DNA from: Sorghum bicolor
Lineage: Eukaryota > Streptophyta > Magnoliopsida > Poales > Poaceae
Assembly (NCBI RefSeq): GCF_000003195.3
Contig: NC_012870.2
Span: 8,176,501 to 8,240,500 of the forward strand
DNA length: 64,000 nucleotides
Reading direction: 5' to 3'
The notes beneath the pieces were generated by a model. That model worked only from the letters and a program-made list of their open reading frames with translations, did no database searches and had not been told where the DNA came from. A program made the position numbers and the translations under genes. Within the stretch, counting starts at the first letter, position 1. Each line of letters begins with the position of its first letter. Positions 10,835-22,906 of this stretch are shown here, in pieces.

Positions 10835-11692
10835 CCGCCAGCATCGCTTCCATTTCGCACCACGACCTAGCTAAAGGACTAATGGTTCTAAGTGTCGACA
10901 GGGCTAGCTATCTAATGATGTGTGCCGCATGCATGAGCTGTAAGGAGGCCATGCTTAACTATTTTGTTACCATTGCTACTCTATCTATGCGCCTATGCTT
11001 CCGTGCATGAACTATGCTTTAGGTGCTGCTCCACAATGTGGTGGTGTGCTCTGCTTTTGTGTGGTTGTATGCGTAACCAGACAGATGGATCGCTGATTAC
11101 TACATGTTTGAATAATTTGCATGATCTAGCTAGTTTCTGCCAAATCTAAGGATACTGCTCAGGTTTCCTCATTTCTGTATGCACATTTTATTTCCAAGAT
11201 ATTCTAGTTCTAGTCTCAGTTGGCTTTGTTATATGGCTTTTTACCACTTTTTAGAGCATAGAATAGCATTTGACTACGAAGATATTCTAGTTCAGTATCT
11301 GATCCTTTCGAACGCAAAAAAGTCACATGAATCTATGAAAAAAATTATTTACACAGGAAACAGGAAAATAGCTAAACTCTGTGGCGTTATCATCGTGTTG
11401 TCCTAGTGATGTCCTTAACTTTGAATTGAATCTACAACGCGTTTGATCCTGACTATACAATGGTCTGTTTGATTTCCCATAGATAGCTGGTAGGAATGCA
11501 GATAAAAAAAACTTAACAAGTTTAGAGATCAAAATATGTAAATCAATAGTTTCAAGACAAGGATCAAGGTATATAAGTCAAAATGGAACCTAGATGCCAT
11601 TACGGTTGACGCTAAAACATGCTACGACACGAGCACGTCCACGTGCAAGCTGCAGGGGTCCTCCTTGCAACACCTTTGCGAAAACCGATCTA
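10835..11692. other. kn1 3' UTR and following intergenic DNA
   Basis: The first few hundred bases after the kn1 stop (TAG at 10832-10834) are the presumed 3' UTR, with CATGCATGAGC and ATGATGTGTGCC words. The polyadenylation site is not identified. The remainder is unremarkable AT-rich intergenic sequence with no supported exon. Confidence 0.5.
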
Positions 11693-11833
11693 GGCCTCGT
11701 TTAGTTCATCCTGAAAACCAAAAAGTTTTCAAGATTTTCTGTCACATCAAATCTGATTGGATAATATTTATCACAAACAAACGAAAGTGCTACAGTATCG
11801 AAAAGTTTTCACTTTTCGAAACTAAACAAGGCC
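11693..11833. mobile_element. Tourist-type MITE, internally deleted, CTA duplication
   Basis: Only 141 bp long, it starts GGCCTCGTTTAGTTCATC and ends GAAACTAAACAAGGCC, with CTA on both sides (11690-11692 and 11834-11836). The left part (GTCACATCAAATCTGA) and right part (AAACGAAAGTGCTACAGTA) are joined without the usual central 100 bp. Confidence 0.85.
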
Positions 11834-11836
11834 CTA

Positions 11837-12735
11837 ATCAGTTTTCATGAATCGTCCTGACCAGTTTCGACAGGCTTGAACCAAAGAATGCTCGCTCGGA
11901 AACGACCCAGGGGATCTCGGCAGGAGAAACACAATAATGAAATCCATTTTACAATTCGGTGTAAAAAAACTTGCCTAAAAACAATCAACAAACAAATATA
12001 GGGAAAGTTGGTGCACTTTATTGTTTTTGGAATGTAGGTTTTTTGACTGCATTCCCACCAGCCATCTATGGGTCACTAGTGAGTTTTATTTTGACGTGTG
12101 ATCAATGATGATATGAACGATTAATTGTGAAAATTCAGTAACATGGACGCTATATAGATGAAATTAAACAGATCAACACTATCAGAGACGTCTGGACGAC
12201 TCGAGTGAATACGTAGATAAATAGGTCAGGGGACTAGGTGAGACAACCCAACAAATCCACTGTCAAAGTGCCAATATACTTTACTCTCTCTAAAAAAAAT
12301 CCACTGCACCACGCCACGCCACCAGCAGAATCTACTCGACAAGGAGACGAGACGAGGCTGGGTTGTGCAGGAAGGGGGGCTTTACTTACGAGTTACGCGA
12401 TCGGGAGCGCTGCCGCAGTCCGGCCTCGGCCGGCCGGCCGGCCAGGAGGGGAAGAAGTGTCGCCTCTCCGTGACTCCATAGCGGCGGAGAGGGGCGGCGT
12501 GCCTTGGGGTTCCGTTTCTGGGCGGCGGCGGTCTGCTGTCTGGTGGACTGGGCCGCGCATGTACGCTCACCGTGACTGATCTGGGCCGTTTGGCTCGGAG
12601 TGTTCTCAGCCCAGGGAAATCTGGGCCTTTTATCGTCCGCACCTAGCTGATGGACCTCACGCAATTTACTCCGTCAGTATCGCATTGGAGTGGAACAACG
12701 GCACTTCCATCCTTGTCGGTTGTCGCCGGTTAGGA
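11837..12735. other. Intergenic and FANCL 5' region
   Basis: No gene was seen at 11837-12240. From about 12300 the sequence becomes GC-rich (repeated GGCCGGCC at 12428-12441) and is the likely promoter and 5' leader of the FANCL gene. An in-frame upstream ATG at 12685 would add 17 residues (MEWNNGTSILVGCRRLG). The ATG at 12736 is preferred because the protein then opens MELPAPL. No convincing TATA box was found. Confidence 0.45.
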
Positions 12736-15388
12736 ATGGAGTTGCCGGCTCCGCTCTCGCGCGCGCCAGCGAGGCCGCAAGCGCGGGCGGGCGAGGAGGC
12801 TGAAGCGGATACTCGGCAAGATGCTCAGGTGGAAGCGGGGCCACCTCCCCGTCGGCCGCCCGCGTTCTACAGCTCCGTGTTCGCGCAGGTACGCCACCCG
12901 CTCGACGAAATGCCTGCGCCGACTGATGCCGCCAGGGAAGTTTCTTTTTTTCCCCATGTGTGGGTTGGTGACATCGTTCATTTTCTATTTGGACGTTTGC
13001 GCGTGCAGATCGAAGAGATCGGGTGGGAGCAGGTGGTGAGCGCCACAGGGGACGATGGAGTGTCTTGTCTCACCTTCCGCGTTGTGTAAGGATTCCTCTC
13101 ATGTGCTGCCAATCGGCAATTCAGCATGAACCTCTTTATTTATATTTATATTGTACGATTGTTTGGAGAAAAAGCTACTGCCATTGAGCAAGGCTAGCGC
13201 ATGTATTATACTGAAGTTTGTCAGTTTGATAGTTGTTCTAAATGGTTGTTTCAGAGGAGTCAGTGTAGTCTGAGGAGTGGGTAGCCATTTGGGCAGATGT
13301 AAATACAATTGTTGTTTTCTTTCAAAAAAGTAAATACAGTTGTTGTTTTCTTTTCTTCTTATTCTTCTATATCTCTTTTTCTTTCGTCTATGTAGCAAAA
13401 CCGTGCTGTACGTTTGCTCTCAACTAAATGAAAAGGGAGAGCACCTGCCAATTATGCTAAAAAAAATAGACTGGCCTGAACATTGTAATGCATATGAGCA
13501 ACAATCACAAGTGTAGCAGCGTCTTTGTAATTTTATTCTATTGTCTGAAATTATGGCTTATGTATCTGCCAGGGATGAAGCAGGACGGATTCATTTACTG
13601 GAGATCACACTGCCCATGGGCTATCCTGAATGTCCTCCTTCAATATCTGCAGTTAGTCTCTAAATATTCCATAAATTAGGCTGTTTTTATTAATTATTAT
13701 ATTTTGCAGTTGCATGAAATTTCAGAACCATAGCCATGCTGTATAATTGAACTTATCTCATTAACAGGACATACCATATCTCCCAAAAATACAATGGTCA
13801 AAAAGCTCAAGACTGAAAGATGTTCTTTGCCAATTTCAAGCGGTAGGTGAGCTTTTTTATTGCTTGAATCAGGGTTGTCCTACTCATGAATTGTTATGTT
13901 GTGTCATGCTATGTTATTGGGTTCGCACAATCAGCACCTGAAGATATTGCAAGAGTTCTGGTCTACGATGGACGAGATTGATAAGGTCCTTTGGATTGTT
14001 GATCCAACAAAGCCGTCCTATGCTATGTCTCATCGTCGTATATCTTTAGGTAATCTCTTATTCGTCTGGAAGTAATAGTTGTGCTCCCCTTATTTATGTT
14101 TGCTTAAATTGCTATTTGTGCCTGAAATCACCAGGTGATGATTGCTACATTTTGTTGCATGTTGATGCACGCAAACCCAACTCCTTACCAGAGTAAGGTC
14201 AGATTTCAGGACTGTATTTAAAGTCAACCATGGTTGATCCCATGCATCACTATTTCTTCCAGGTGTCGCTTCTTGGGCACAGATGACAAACTTGATCAGC
14301 TGATAATAAATTGGAGAAAGAATCGTAAAAAATGGTATACTCACATATTTTATGCATTACATTGTACACGTTTTCTTATATACTGATATAGATATGCTAT
14401 TGTACTTTTTTTCATTAAAATATATTTACTGAACTTGCCTATGTAATATGTGCTAAACTCTATTGCACCTGTATCTTCTTTCCTGTAGATCTACGGTTAC
14501 TGGTTCATACCAGTAGTAGATCAAATAACTGAAATTTCTCTAGAGTTACATTAACGGGCATGTAAAAAATTGTGATTAAAACATATGATCTTTTCTCTAT
14601 CACTAGGGATGCAAAGAAAAAGTTCCATGAGAATTTGACAGCTGTATTGGACTTTGCACTGCCTGCACCCCCTCTGGTTAGTTGTAACGTCAAAGACGAC
14701 GAGCAAGCTGATTGTGGGATATGCTATGCGAAGCATCTGCCAGTTGGTGAGCGAATTTACCATGTGCCTGTACTACCCACACCCCTTTTACTCACATCAT
14801 GGTTCCTGAATCTTGACCACAGTTCTTTCTTCTCTGATCCTCCAGATGACGAACTCGGTGCTCACAGCGGGTGTGTGACGGACTACACGTGCGAGAACCC
14901 CAGCTGCAGCCGCGCCTTCCACTCCGTGTGCCTGAGGGACTGGCTGCGCTCCATCACCTCGACCAGGCAGTACGTCTGAACCAACCGAAGTTAAGCCTTG
15001 TTTAGTTCACAAAATTTTGGGTTTTGGGCTACTGTAGCACTTTCATTTTTATTTGACAAACATTGTCCAATCACGAAGTAACTAGGCTCAAAAGATGTAT
15101 CTCACAAATTTCAGTTAAACTGTGTAATTAGTTTTTATTTTTATCTTTATTTAATGCTCTATGCATGCGACTAAAGATTCGATGTGACGGAAAATCTTGA
15201 AAATTTTTGCGAACTAAACAAGGCCTCCAAAATCCTCATAGTGATGCTCTGTTGCTGTGTCGATTCTCTGATTATTTTGTCACGAGCCTGATGTCTGTCT
15301 TCCTCGTAATGGCAGGTCGTTCGATGTCCTGTTCGGGAACTGCCCCTACTGCAGCGATCCCGTCGCCGTCAAGATCACCGACCACTAA
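12736..15388 (+). CDS. FANCL: FANCL-type E3 ubiquitin ligase (Fanconi anaemia pathway)
   Basis: Catalytic subunit homologue that monoubiquitinates FANCD2/FANCI in DNA interstrand-crosslink repair in the nucleus. Exons: 12736-12888, 13009-13085, 13573-13651, 13768-13842, 13935-14049, 14135-14192, 14263-14334, 14607-14746, 14846-14969, 15316-15388. All introns are GT-AG and the frame stays open for 321 residues. After a 48-residue low-complexity start come FYSSVFAQIEEIGWEQVVS and the double-RWD (URD) region (YPECPP, STMDEIDKVLWVVD-like). The C-terminus is the FANCL RING/PHD-like finger: C246-x2-C249, C266 or C272, C277, H282, C285 and C307-P-Y-C310, with WLRSITSTRQSFDVLFGNCP. Human FANCL has about 375 residues and an N-terminal ELF domain that is not recognisable here. 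The last intron contains a MITE, separating the final zinc-ligand exon. Confidence 0.95.
14994..15225. mobile_element. Tourist-type MITE inside FANCL intron 9
   Basis: The left end is AGCCTTGTTTAGTTCACA and the right end GCGAACTAAACAAGGCC. The interior is in the reverse orientation of many other copies (CACTTTCATTTTTATTTG...GATTCGATGTGACGGAAAATC). TTA precedes it but TCC follows, so the duplication has decayed or the right flank changed. It fills most of the 346-bp intron between FANCL exons 9 and 10. Confidence 0.85.
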
Positions 15389-16676
15389 CACCAAACCCTG
15401 GTCAGCGTTTACAAAGTCAGGCAGGCGCTTCACTTGCGTTTCACGTCACAGAAGGGTGAAAAAAAAGATGAGGCTAGTTTTGGTTCCTGCTTACATGTAC
15501 AGTAGCCAGGTGTCACCTTGTCGTCTATTACTCTGTCAATTTCCTTTGAGAAAGCTCGAGATCGCTCTAGGTGGATGCATGCGTCGGGTTTAGTGGAGCT
15601 GCAACTGCAATATGTCGAAATTTGCTGCCGGCTTCTAGAGAACAAAGATAGTCTCTTCTCTAGAAGAGAGAAAGAGAGGGATTAGCGTCCCGTAGCCTAA
15701 TAATCGGTCAGACTTTTTCAACGTCGCCCTCTGTTCTGGAACATGCCCTTCTACATTTGGATGTGGAACGGCGATTGTTCTGACTAACCTAGTGCCTGTA
15801 ATCCTTATGGACGTCGCGATCTAGGTAGCTTTTACCATTACCAACCAACACCCGAACACCGGTGGACAGGCTCCTTGATTCTGACGGTAGTGATATCGGC
15901 CAATGATTTCAGAGGACTGAAATGGGTCGCCAAGAAGGACACGAACGCCTGGTGGATCACTGTGTAGTGTGTCTGTGTGTGGCACTGGCAACCAACCCCC
16001 AGGTGTTAAACGTTGCGTGGCGCATGGTCTGCCTTGGAATTGGAATTAATACTGGCAGGTGACGATGCATTTGAATTGGAAGTGTCGTGCGTGCAAATGC
16101 AGCAGGTACGGAAAAGCCGGCAAGCGGATGACTCACATGGATCCAGGGCGCCTAGCCGCCAAGCATACATAACAAAAAAACGTTCGCCAGCCACATGCCT
16201 AGCAAAAGAACACAAACCATATCACGCCTATTCGTTTAAACTTATCAGTTTTTAGTCATGTGTAATGACACATCAGGTGTAATGAGTCGATGATGACGAT
16301 GCGTCACTAACTGCGGAGGAAAAGGAAAGCACAAGGGAAAGCGTCGCAGGGCTCAAGTGACCTCTGCAGAACACAGCGCAAAAAACCCACATGGGCAGCT
16401 GCCGCAGGCAAACGAACGAACAATCTCCGTCCGGGCCTCCCGCCTCCGGGACCGGGAGCCTGGGGCCGCGACGGCAGCGCCGCAGTGGAAGAGCTGCAGA
16501 GAGCAGAAGCGTCGGTTGAATTGAATTCTCCGCGCCACGCCTGCATCGGCAGCCAAGCTCGCTCTCGCGAGTCGCGACCGCCGGCAGCAGGCAGGTCCGC
16601 AGCGCTGAATACAAACACCTGCTGCGCAAGTCCCTGGTCTTTGATCTGGACGGCTTCCAGAATCCCAGCACGAGCC
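15389..16676. other. FANCL 3' region and intergenic DNA
   Basis: No gene is supported. Minus-strand open frames at 16273-16671 have no start context or domain and lie over the GC-rich promoter of the next gene. A run of AGAGAGAAAGAGAG occurs near 15662. Confidence 0.45.
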
Positions 16677-16683
16677 TATAAAA
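16677..16683 (+). promoter_or_regulatory. TATA box of the DUF676 hydrolase gene
   Basis: TATAAAA in the context GAGCCTATAAAAGAAAG lies 74 bp before the start codon. The predicted transcription start is near 16708-16712, giving a short leader of about 40 bp. Confidence 0.7.
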
Positions 16684-16750
16684 GAAAGATCCGAGGCACC
16701 AACTGCCCGCGGCCGAGTCAGAGCCCTCAGAGAGTCAGAGGGAGGGGGAA

Positions 16751-19700
16751 ATGGCGAGCGGGGAGGGCGGGGACGAGAAGAAGCAGAGGAGGCGGCGGCG
16801 GCGGCTGTGGGCGGCGTGCCTCCCGCGGCCGGGATGCTTCACGGTGTCCGCCGCCGACGAGGACCCGTCGGCTCACGGCGCCGGCGAGGGGGAGAGCAAG
16901 CCCAAGCCCACGCATCTGGTTGTCACGGTCAATGGGATCGTCGGAAGGTGATCTTTCTGCCTTTCCTCGCTTTCTTCCTTTATTCTGTTTTGTGATATCT
17001 ATTCTCTTACTTTCCCTTGTTCACGAGCTGAAGCTCTGCTCGTCAATCAATTCAACAAACCAGGTTAGCTGCTGTAGCGTTGAGTTCTCAGCCAAAATTA
17101 TAGATTTTACGATAGTGTTCTGGTTACAGACTAGTGCCAGGTTAAATTTACCGTTCTTTGTTTCCTATGCCGATGACTGGTGTCCTCGTGAATGTAGTAA
17201 ACCGTAGAGAACTGCCTTTGAAACTGTCAGAAATAGTAGCTGTCAGTAGAGTCTTGTGCGGATGGTTGCACTCCCATTCTGAAACTCTGCTTTGGCTTTA
17301 CTCAAAGCTTCAGTTGTAGCAGTAGTGAACATCTGCATCCGCAGGCATGGCACGATGATCGTGGGACTATAACTGGTGGGCAGTAATCCTGAATCCATTA
17401 GTACATGAGGCATTACTGTTAAGTAGCTCTTGAGGCTCCAAACAACTTTAGCCACTAAGCTTTAGACTAGAGAATCCAAACAGGGCCTAGGTAACATGAA
17501 CACAGCAGCTATAGCCTAAAATGCTCATTCTAGGATTGTGATCCATGTACAATATTGTTGAGTTTCTTTTATTCAAGTAAAAACACTAAACGCAACTCTT
17601 TAAAAAAAACACTAAACGCTGTTATATGTCATCCTTGAGTTGAGTGACAGTCTGATGCCTATGCGGTAATGTTGGCACATGTCCCTCAGGGCATCCAAAC
17701 AGCCTACCAGAGTGCTAGTGATAATCATTGCGGTCATACGCAATGCCTTCAAGCGGTAGGATTATGCATGCAATTTGCAATGGTGAATGAATCTTGTAGT
17801 GGACTAAAATATCCACTTCACCTTATGATAATTCTAACTGAACAAGTTAACTTTAGTGATTTTTAGATATCATTGCTGGGCGACACCGATTTCCACCTTT
17901 TTCTAAGATGTGTCCCTTGAACTATGCAGTGCAGAAAATTGGCGTTTTGCGGCAAAACACTTCATCACGAAACACCCTGAAGATGTGGTTGTTCACTGTG
18001 AGTTAAACAGCAATGGAAAAAACTCTACCTTTAATCCCAAAAACTTATCTAACATCCGAACAAGCACCGTTCTATCCGTTTTTGTTCTGCTTAGCTTGGC
18101 TATATAATGGCAATTTTTTTGGGTGGCACAGGCAGTGATTGCAACTCAGCAGCTCGAACCTTTGATGGAGTTGATGTGATGGGAAGAAGATTGGCAGAGG
18201 AGGTAAGTGCCGATGAACTAACATTGAAAGAGTATTATCTTGCAAAGCTAATCAAGAATAAACATTCTATAATTTACCTTATTCTCCCCTTTTCTTTCGC
18301 TATGAACTCCTTTCTTGAATATCAGCAGCAGCACCTATTGCTTTTTGCATATGTTTCTTTGAATTAACTCTTGCTTTTCTTATGAAGGTGGCTTCTGTTG
18401 TTGACAGTAGACCAGAGCTTTGCAAGATTTCCTTTGTTGCGCATTCGTTGGGTGGACTAATTGCAAGATATGCTATTGCATTATTATACGAGAATGAGAC
18501 AGAAAAAGATTCTCATGAAAAGCGTGAGAACCATGCTGATGACTATTCTAGTAACCAGCAGAGCATTGGAGGGAAAATTGCTGGTTTGGATCCTATTAAC
18601 TTCATCACTTTTGCAACACCACACCTCGGTACAAGATCACACAAACAGGTTAGGTTAAAAATTTCAACCACGTTTAATTTTGGAATTTGATGTTCAATTA
18701 TTTTCTCAGGTACCCTACCTATTGCAGTATAGATGTGTGATAATCCATGTTGAATTTGTAGGATTTTGTATAGTATTATTAGTCATATTTTATGAATGGG
18801 GGTGGGGACTAATTATAAACTCAGTTTTATAAAGAAAGGTAACCAGTTAGATGCATAAGATGTCCTTGTTTTCTTTTATTTGACTCAGGACACAATTGCT
18901 GTGTTGTACTAAATGCATGTACTTGTTTCCTCATATTCATACTAGTACGCGGTGTTACTTCTTCATACATGTCACATAGTACAAGTCTTCATTTGTACTT
19001 CTACAGTCCCAAATGCTAAAGTTCTTCCATGGTCTTTTATATCAATGTGCTAGTAAAGATAATGCCGTTTATTCTCTGTGCTTTCAAAAGAAAATCTAAG
19101 ATAACCCTTATGGTAACGAATCAAAGAGTATAAGTGTATAACACTACCAGATCACATGGCTGCATCTGTTGTAGCCATGAAAAAACCACATATTTGACTG
19201 ATTCTATTTCTGATCTGCACTTGCAGATACCACTTCTTCGTGGTTCCAACAAATTAGAAAAGATGGCATATCGTTTGTCTTGGATTGCTGGAAAAAGTGG
19301 AAAACATCTCTTCCTGAAAGATATTGAAGATCAGAAACCACCACTTCTTCTACAGATGGTTACTGACTATGGTGGTCTCCATTTCATGTATGCAATAAAA
19401 AATAATTCTACTTGTTTCACAAAAGTGGAAGTTAGTGTTGATGTTGCAACATGCACATTGCTTATCCTGCAGGTCAGCTCTCCGCTCTTTTAAGCGGCGT
19501 GTTGCATACTCCAATGTTTGCAATGACTGTATCCTTGTTTTAAATGCTTCCAGTTTTCACAATATATAAGCCTTTTGGTTTCACTATTGAATTATCAACT
19601 ACCAAAACTTTGTCCTTGACTAATAAATTAGTTATTGTTGGCTGGAGGACATCTTCAATTCGTCGTCAACATGAGCTTCCTAAGGTAATATATCCACTAT

Positions 19701-20371
19701 AAACTCATTTTGGTATTTAACCTGGGCTCCTGAACCTGAAAGTTCCTGTGCATCAGCCCCAAAGTTTTCTAAAGAACGATAGATATCCACACATTGTATA
19801 TGTGGAAGGACCAAAGGTTGAGGATGTTGATTTTTCGGATGCAATGATCTATCAGGCAAAAACAACTACTGAAATGGAAGGTATGGTGCAGAGTTCTCTT
19901 ATTTTAGCTGGAATGAAGAATTTCATGTTCATTCATAATATTTTTTTTTTAAGTTGAGCCGTTGATCCATAGCTATAAATTTGTTCTTCTTTTGTGTCTG
20001 CTAAATTAGTTGTTCTGTGTCTTTTATGATTTTTGAGATTCTTTCGTTCTTAACCGGATTATCTTTTAACTTCAGAGGTGATGCTCAAAGGTCTGAATAG
20101 ACTTTCATGGGAAAGGGTAGATGTTAGCTTCAAGAAAAGTAGACAAAGGATTTTTGCTCATAGCACTATTCAGGTATGTGATTAACCCCCCTGGCAATCA
20201 GTTCATGAGTTAGAAATACTATTTTGTTGAGCAGAAATATAAGTTAGTTGCCTTCTGAGCATCGATCCATTCTTTCCATTTCTTCCTTTTGTGTTGCAGG
20301 TCAAGACCTATTTCTTGAACTCTGATGGAGCTGACGTGATCTTCCACATGATCGATCATTTTATTTATTAA
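16751..20371 (+). CDS. DUF676 putative serine esterase / lipase-like alpha/beta-hydrolase
   Basis: Member of the plant DUF676 family (putative serine esterases, alpha/beta-hydrolase fold); the substrate is unknown. Exons: 16751-16947, 17930-17997, 18132-18202, 18388-18648, 19227-19387, 19473-19528, 19632-19684, 19757-19880, 20076-20173, 20300-20371. All are GT-AG, the phases agree, and the product has 386 residues. The start is Arg-rich (KKQRRRRRRLW). The domain opens HLVVTVNGIVGSAENW (oxyanion-loop strand). The nucleophile elbow is FVAHSLGG, with Ser at 132. Conserved family stretches follow: FITFATPHLGTRS, LLLQMVTDYG, YPHIVYVEGPK and RLSWERVDVSFKKS. It ends TYFLNSDGADVIFHMIDHF. The catalytic Asp and His cannot be assigned by eye, but QRIFAHSTIQ is a His candidate. 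No signal peptide or membrane segment is evident. Confidence 0.93.
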
Positions 20372-20929
20372 GATGAGTGTACTAAGAATGGTGCCAGGTT
20401 CTTCTCTTTGTGGATCAAATTCTCGGCCAAAGAGGAACATGTGAGAAATATTCTTGTTCTGAAGACAGGATTAGAGTTATACTGGAAGCAGTAGAACCCA
20501 CTGTAAAGTGTAAAGGGGTATCGGGTCTCTACCCTTCCTGCAAATTTTGGGCCGTCTAGGTTCTTTTCTCTTCCTTTCAGGCTTCAGAATCTCAGTTGTA
20601 CATGTACTGATGATGTACTAGACCAAAATCTGTTGTCCAAATGCAATGAAATTCGCTGCGTATTTACTTCTCCGAACAACGATCCCTTTGGCTTATGCCA
20701 ACTTATAACACAAATCCCTTGTTGCTATTGCTAAATCCATTATATAATAGTAGTAGTAGTACCAGTTGACAGTTCAAAGTATATTGCTTTGAGGTTCAAT
20801 GATGTGATTACTGGTCTCCGTCTGGCACGCCACTGTTGAAGTTTATGCCGGTTTTTCCTTTAGTTAACACACGTTTGTGACTTTGAAAGGTCCTTTCTGT
20901 ATCTTTTTTCTAGTACTAGTAATAACTTA
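20372..20929. other. DUF676 3' UTR and intergenic DNA
   Basis: The likely 3' UTR continues to about 20650 (TGTACATGTACTGATGATG...AATGCAATGAAATTCG). A TAGTAGTAGTAG run lies at about 20747. No coding sequence was seen. Confidence 0.5.
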
Positions 20930-21161
20930 GGCCTTGTTTAGTTTCCAAAATTTTTCAAGATTCTCCATCACATCGAATCTTGCGGTACATGCATGAAGCA
21001 TTAAATATAGACGAAAACAAAAACTAATTACGCAGTTTACCTGTAAATCACGAGACGAATCTTTTGATCCTAGTTAATCTATGATTGGATAATATTTGCC
21101 ACAAACAAACGAAAGTGCTACAGTGGCGAAATCCAAAATTTTTCCCAAACTAAACAAGGCC
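20930..21161. mobile_element. Tourist-type MITE with TTA duplication
   Basis: Termini GGCCTTGTTTAGTTTCC and AAACTAAACAAGGCC, flanked by TTA at 20927-20929 and 21162-21164. The interior matches the family (CATCACATCGAATCTTGCGG, ATTAAATATAGACGAAAA). Confidence 0.92.
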
Positions 21162-21620
21162 TTATTTATTTTTCACTCCTTTTGGAATTTGGAGATTTCC
21201 CCTGGAAAAACTGCGCGCCTCCTGCTAGCCACGGGCCGTGGCAAATGAAGCTGCCGGCCCAGTTGCTCCTTCCAGAGGTTCTGGAATCTGGACCACACAA
21301 TCCGTGATGTGGAATCCATCCATGCATAACGAAGGTGTCAGCTATGGAATGCCATCGGCTCTCGAGCAGAGGACCCATGCATGGCGGGAATTACGACTAT
21401 TGACTTCCTGTCGCGTAATACGCTGCTGCTCTGCTAGTGCCGTGTAGCAGGTTTCCCTCCTGCTTGACCTGAACCCCTTATTATCTATCTGTTGCACGCT
21501 GCGATCCCATTCCCCAGTGTAGCACACTAGCACTGCACTGTTGTTCTTTGACTACCTTTAATTTGTCTGACTGTTTATACATCGAAAGACAACAATATTG
21601 ATGCAGGATCCAAAAGTGTA

Positions 21621-21845
21621 CTCTTTCCGTCCAAAAAAGTGACGTTTTTTATTTTAGAAATCGTGTTTAACCGTTCGTCTTATTCAAAAATTTTATATAA
21701 ATTATAAAATAAATAAATCACTAGTAAAGTATCTCTAATGATAAAATAGGTCTTAATAAAAGATATAATATTTATGTAAAAATTTTAAATAAGCCGGATG
21801 ATTAAACAAGATCTTTGAAATTCTAAAACATTTAGACAGAGGGTG
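21621..21845. mobile_element. Stowaway MITE with TA duplication
   Basis: The left end CTCTTTCCGTCC and right end GACAGAGGGTG are inverted. TA lies on each side (21619-21620 and 21846-21847). The AT-rich core contains AAAGTGACGTTTTTTA and TCTTATTCAAAAATTT. This is Tc1/mariner-derived. Confidence 0.8.
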
Positions 21846-21871
21846 TACGTAAAACCGAAGAAAAAACTTTG

Positions 21872-22114
21872 GGCCTTGTTTAGTTCCCAGAAAATTTTGT
21901 AAAATTTTTTAGATTTCCCGTCACATCAAATCTTTAAACGCATGCATGAAGTATTAAATATAGACAAAAATAAAAACTAATTGTACAGTTTAGTCGAAAT
22001 TGACGAGACGAATCTTTTGAGTCTAGTTAGTACATGTTTGAATAATATTTGTTAAATACAAACGAAAGTGGTACTATCCCTATTTTGCAAAAAAAATTGA
22101 AACTAAACAAGGCC
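21872..22114. mobile_element. Tourist-type MITE with TTG duplication
   Basis: Termini GGCCTTGTTTAGTTCCC and AAACTAAACAAGGCC, with TTG on both sides (21869-21871 and 22115-22117). It has the family interior (GTCACATCAAATCTTTAAA, GAGACGAATCTTTTGAG). Confidence 0.9.
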
Positions 22115-22814
22115 TTGATGTTGGGCGACTGGCTATCCGAGTAGGGATGAGTACCAGGATTATGGCTACACTACTACTCTACTCTCCTACTAGTACTAGT
22201 TCCATTCAGCTGTATTCTTGGGCCTCTCTGTGATCGCTTTCGGCAGGGGGGGAATCTGCACAGGACACGACCCGTGGCCCCTCTTTTGGCAGCTGCTCCG
22301 GCTTCGATCGCTCTCGCTTGCAACTTGCATTGCATCTCCCCTGCTTGCTTGGCTGCTTCACGCTGCTCAGCGTGCGCCGAAAATTGCGTTTCATGGAGCG
22401 GCGCTTCGCTTCATCGAAGGAGGAAGGACCACAGCAATCCGTGCCCCCTGATCGTGCAAGGCTCGTGTCGTTTTTGCAATGCCATCTCTCGTCTGCTCTG
22501 CACCAACACCAGTCCTGCTTCTCTCTCCCTCTCGCTTTCTCCTTCACCTTTTGTGCTCGCTGCTGCGTGCTGCCGAACAGCGCCGGAAGCAATGGCCGGC
22601 GGAAGTCTTTATGGCCTCAGAGCATTCAATGACCTGATCCGTGGTGGTACACTGCTGTACATCACCTCCTGCCCGGCTGCCCCCTCTTCTCTCTCTCTCT
22701 CTCTCTCGTGTGGAGTAGAACACCACAGGTAGAGGCACAGGCACAAGGAACCCCTGCCCATGTGAACAGTGAGAGCATGTTGGTACTGTAGCGAGTGCCC
22801 ATCCCTCTGATCGA
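22115..22814. other. Upstream region of the EPFL gene
   Basis: This pyrimidine-rich, GC-rich stretch contains a CT microsatellite at about 22691-22709. Several frames are open on both strands, but none has a start context, domain or splice signals. It is most likely promoter sequence for the EPFL gene that follows. Confidence 0.45.
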
Positions 22815-22820
22815 TATAAG
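22815..22820 (+). promoter_or_regulatory. TATA box of the EPFL gene
   Basis: TATAAG in GATCGATATAAGCCGGG lies 92 bp before the start codon. The predicted transcription start is near 22847. Confidence 0.6.
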
Positions 22821-22906
22821 CCGGGCACCCTACCTACTGTTGCCGACCGCCTCATTTCAGTGGCTAGCTAGGCGACGTTCAGTCAAGCACTCAAGCTCGA
22901 GCTCTC

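Noticed and set aside
12382..12664. Minus-strand frames over the FANCL promoter
   Set aside because: They are high-GC chance frames opposite the FANCL leader, with no protein signature.
16273..16671. 132-codon minus-strand frame
   Set aside because: It overlaps the DUF676 promoter, has no domain and is explained by GC content.
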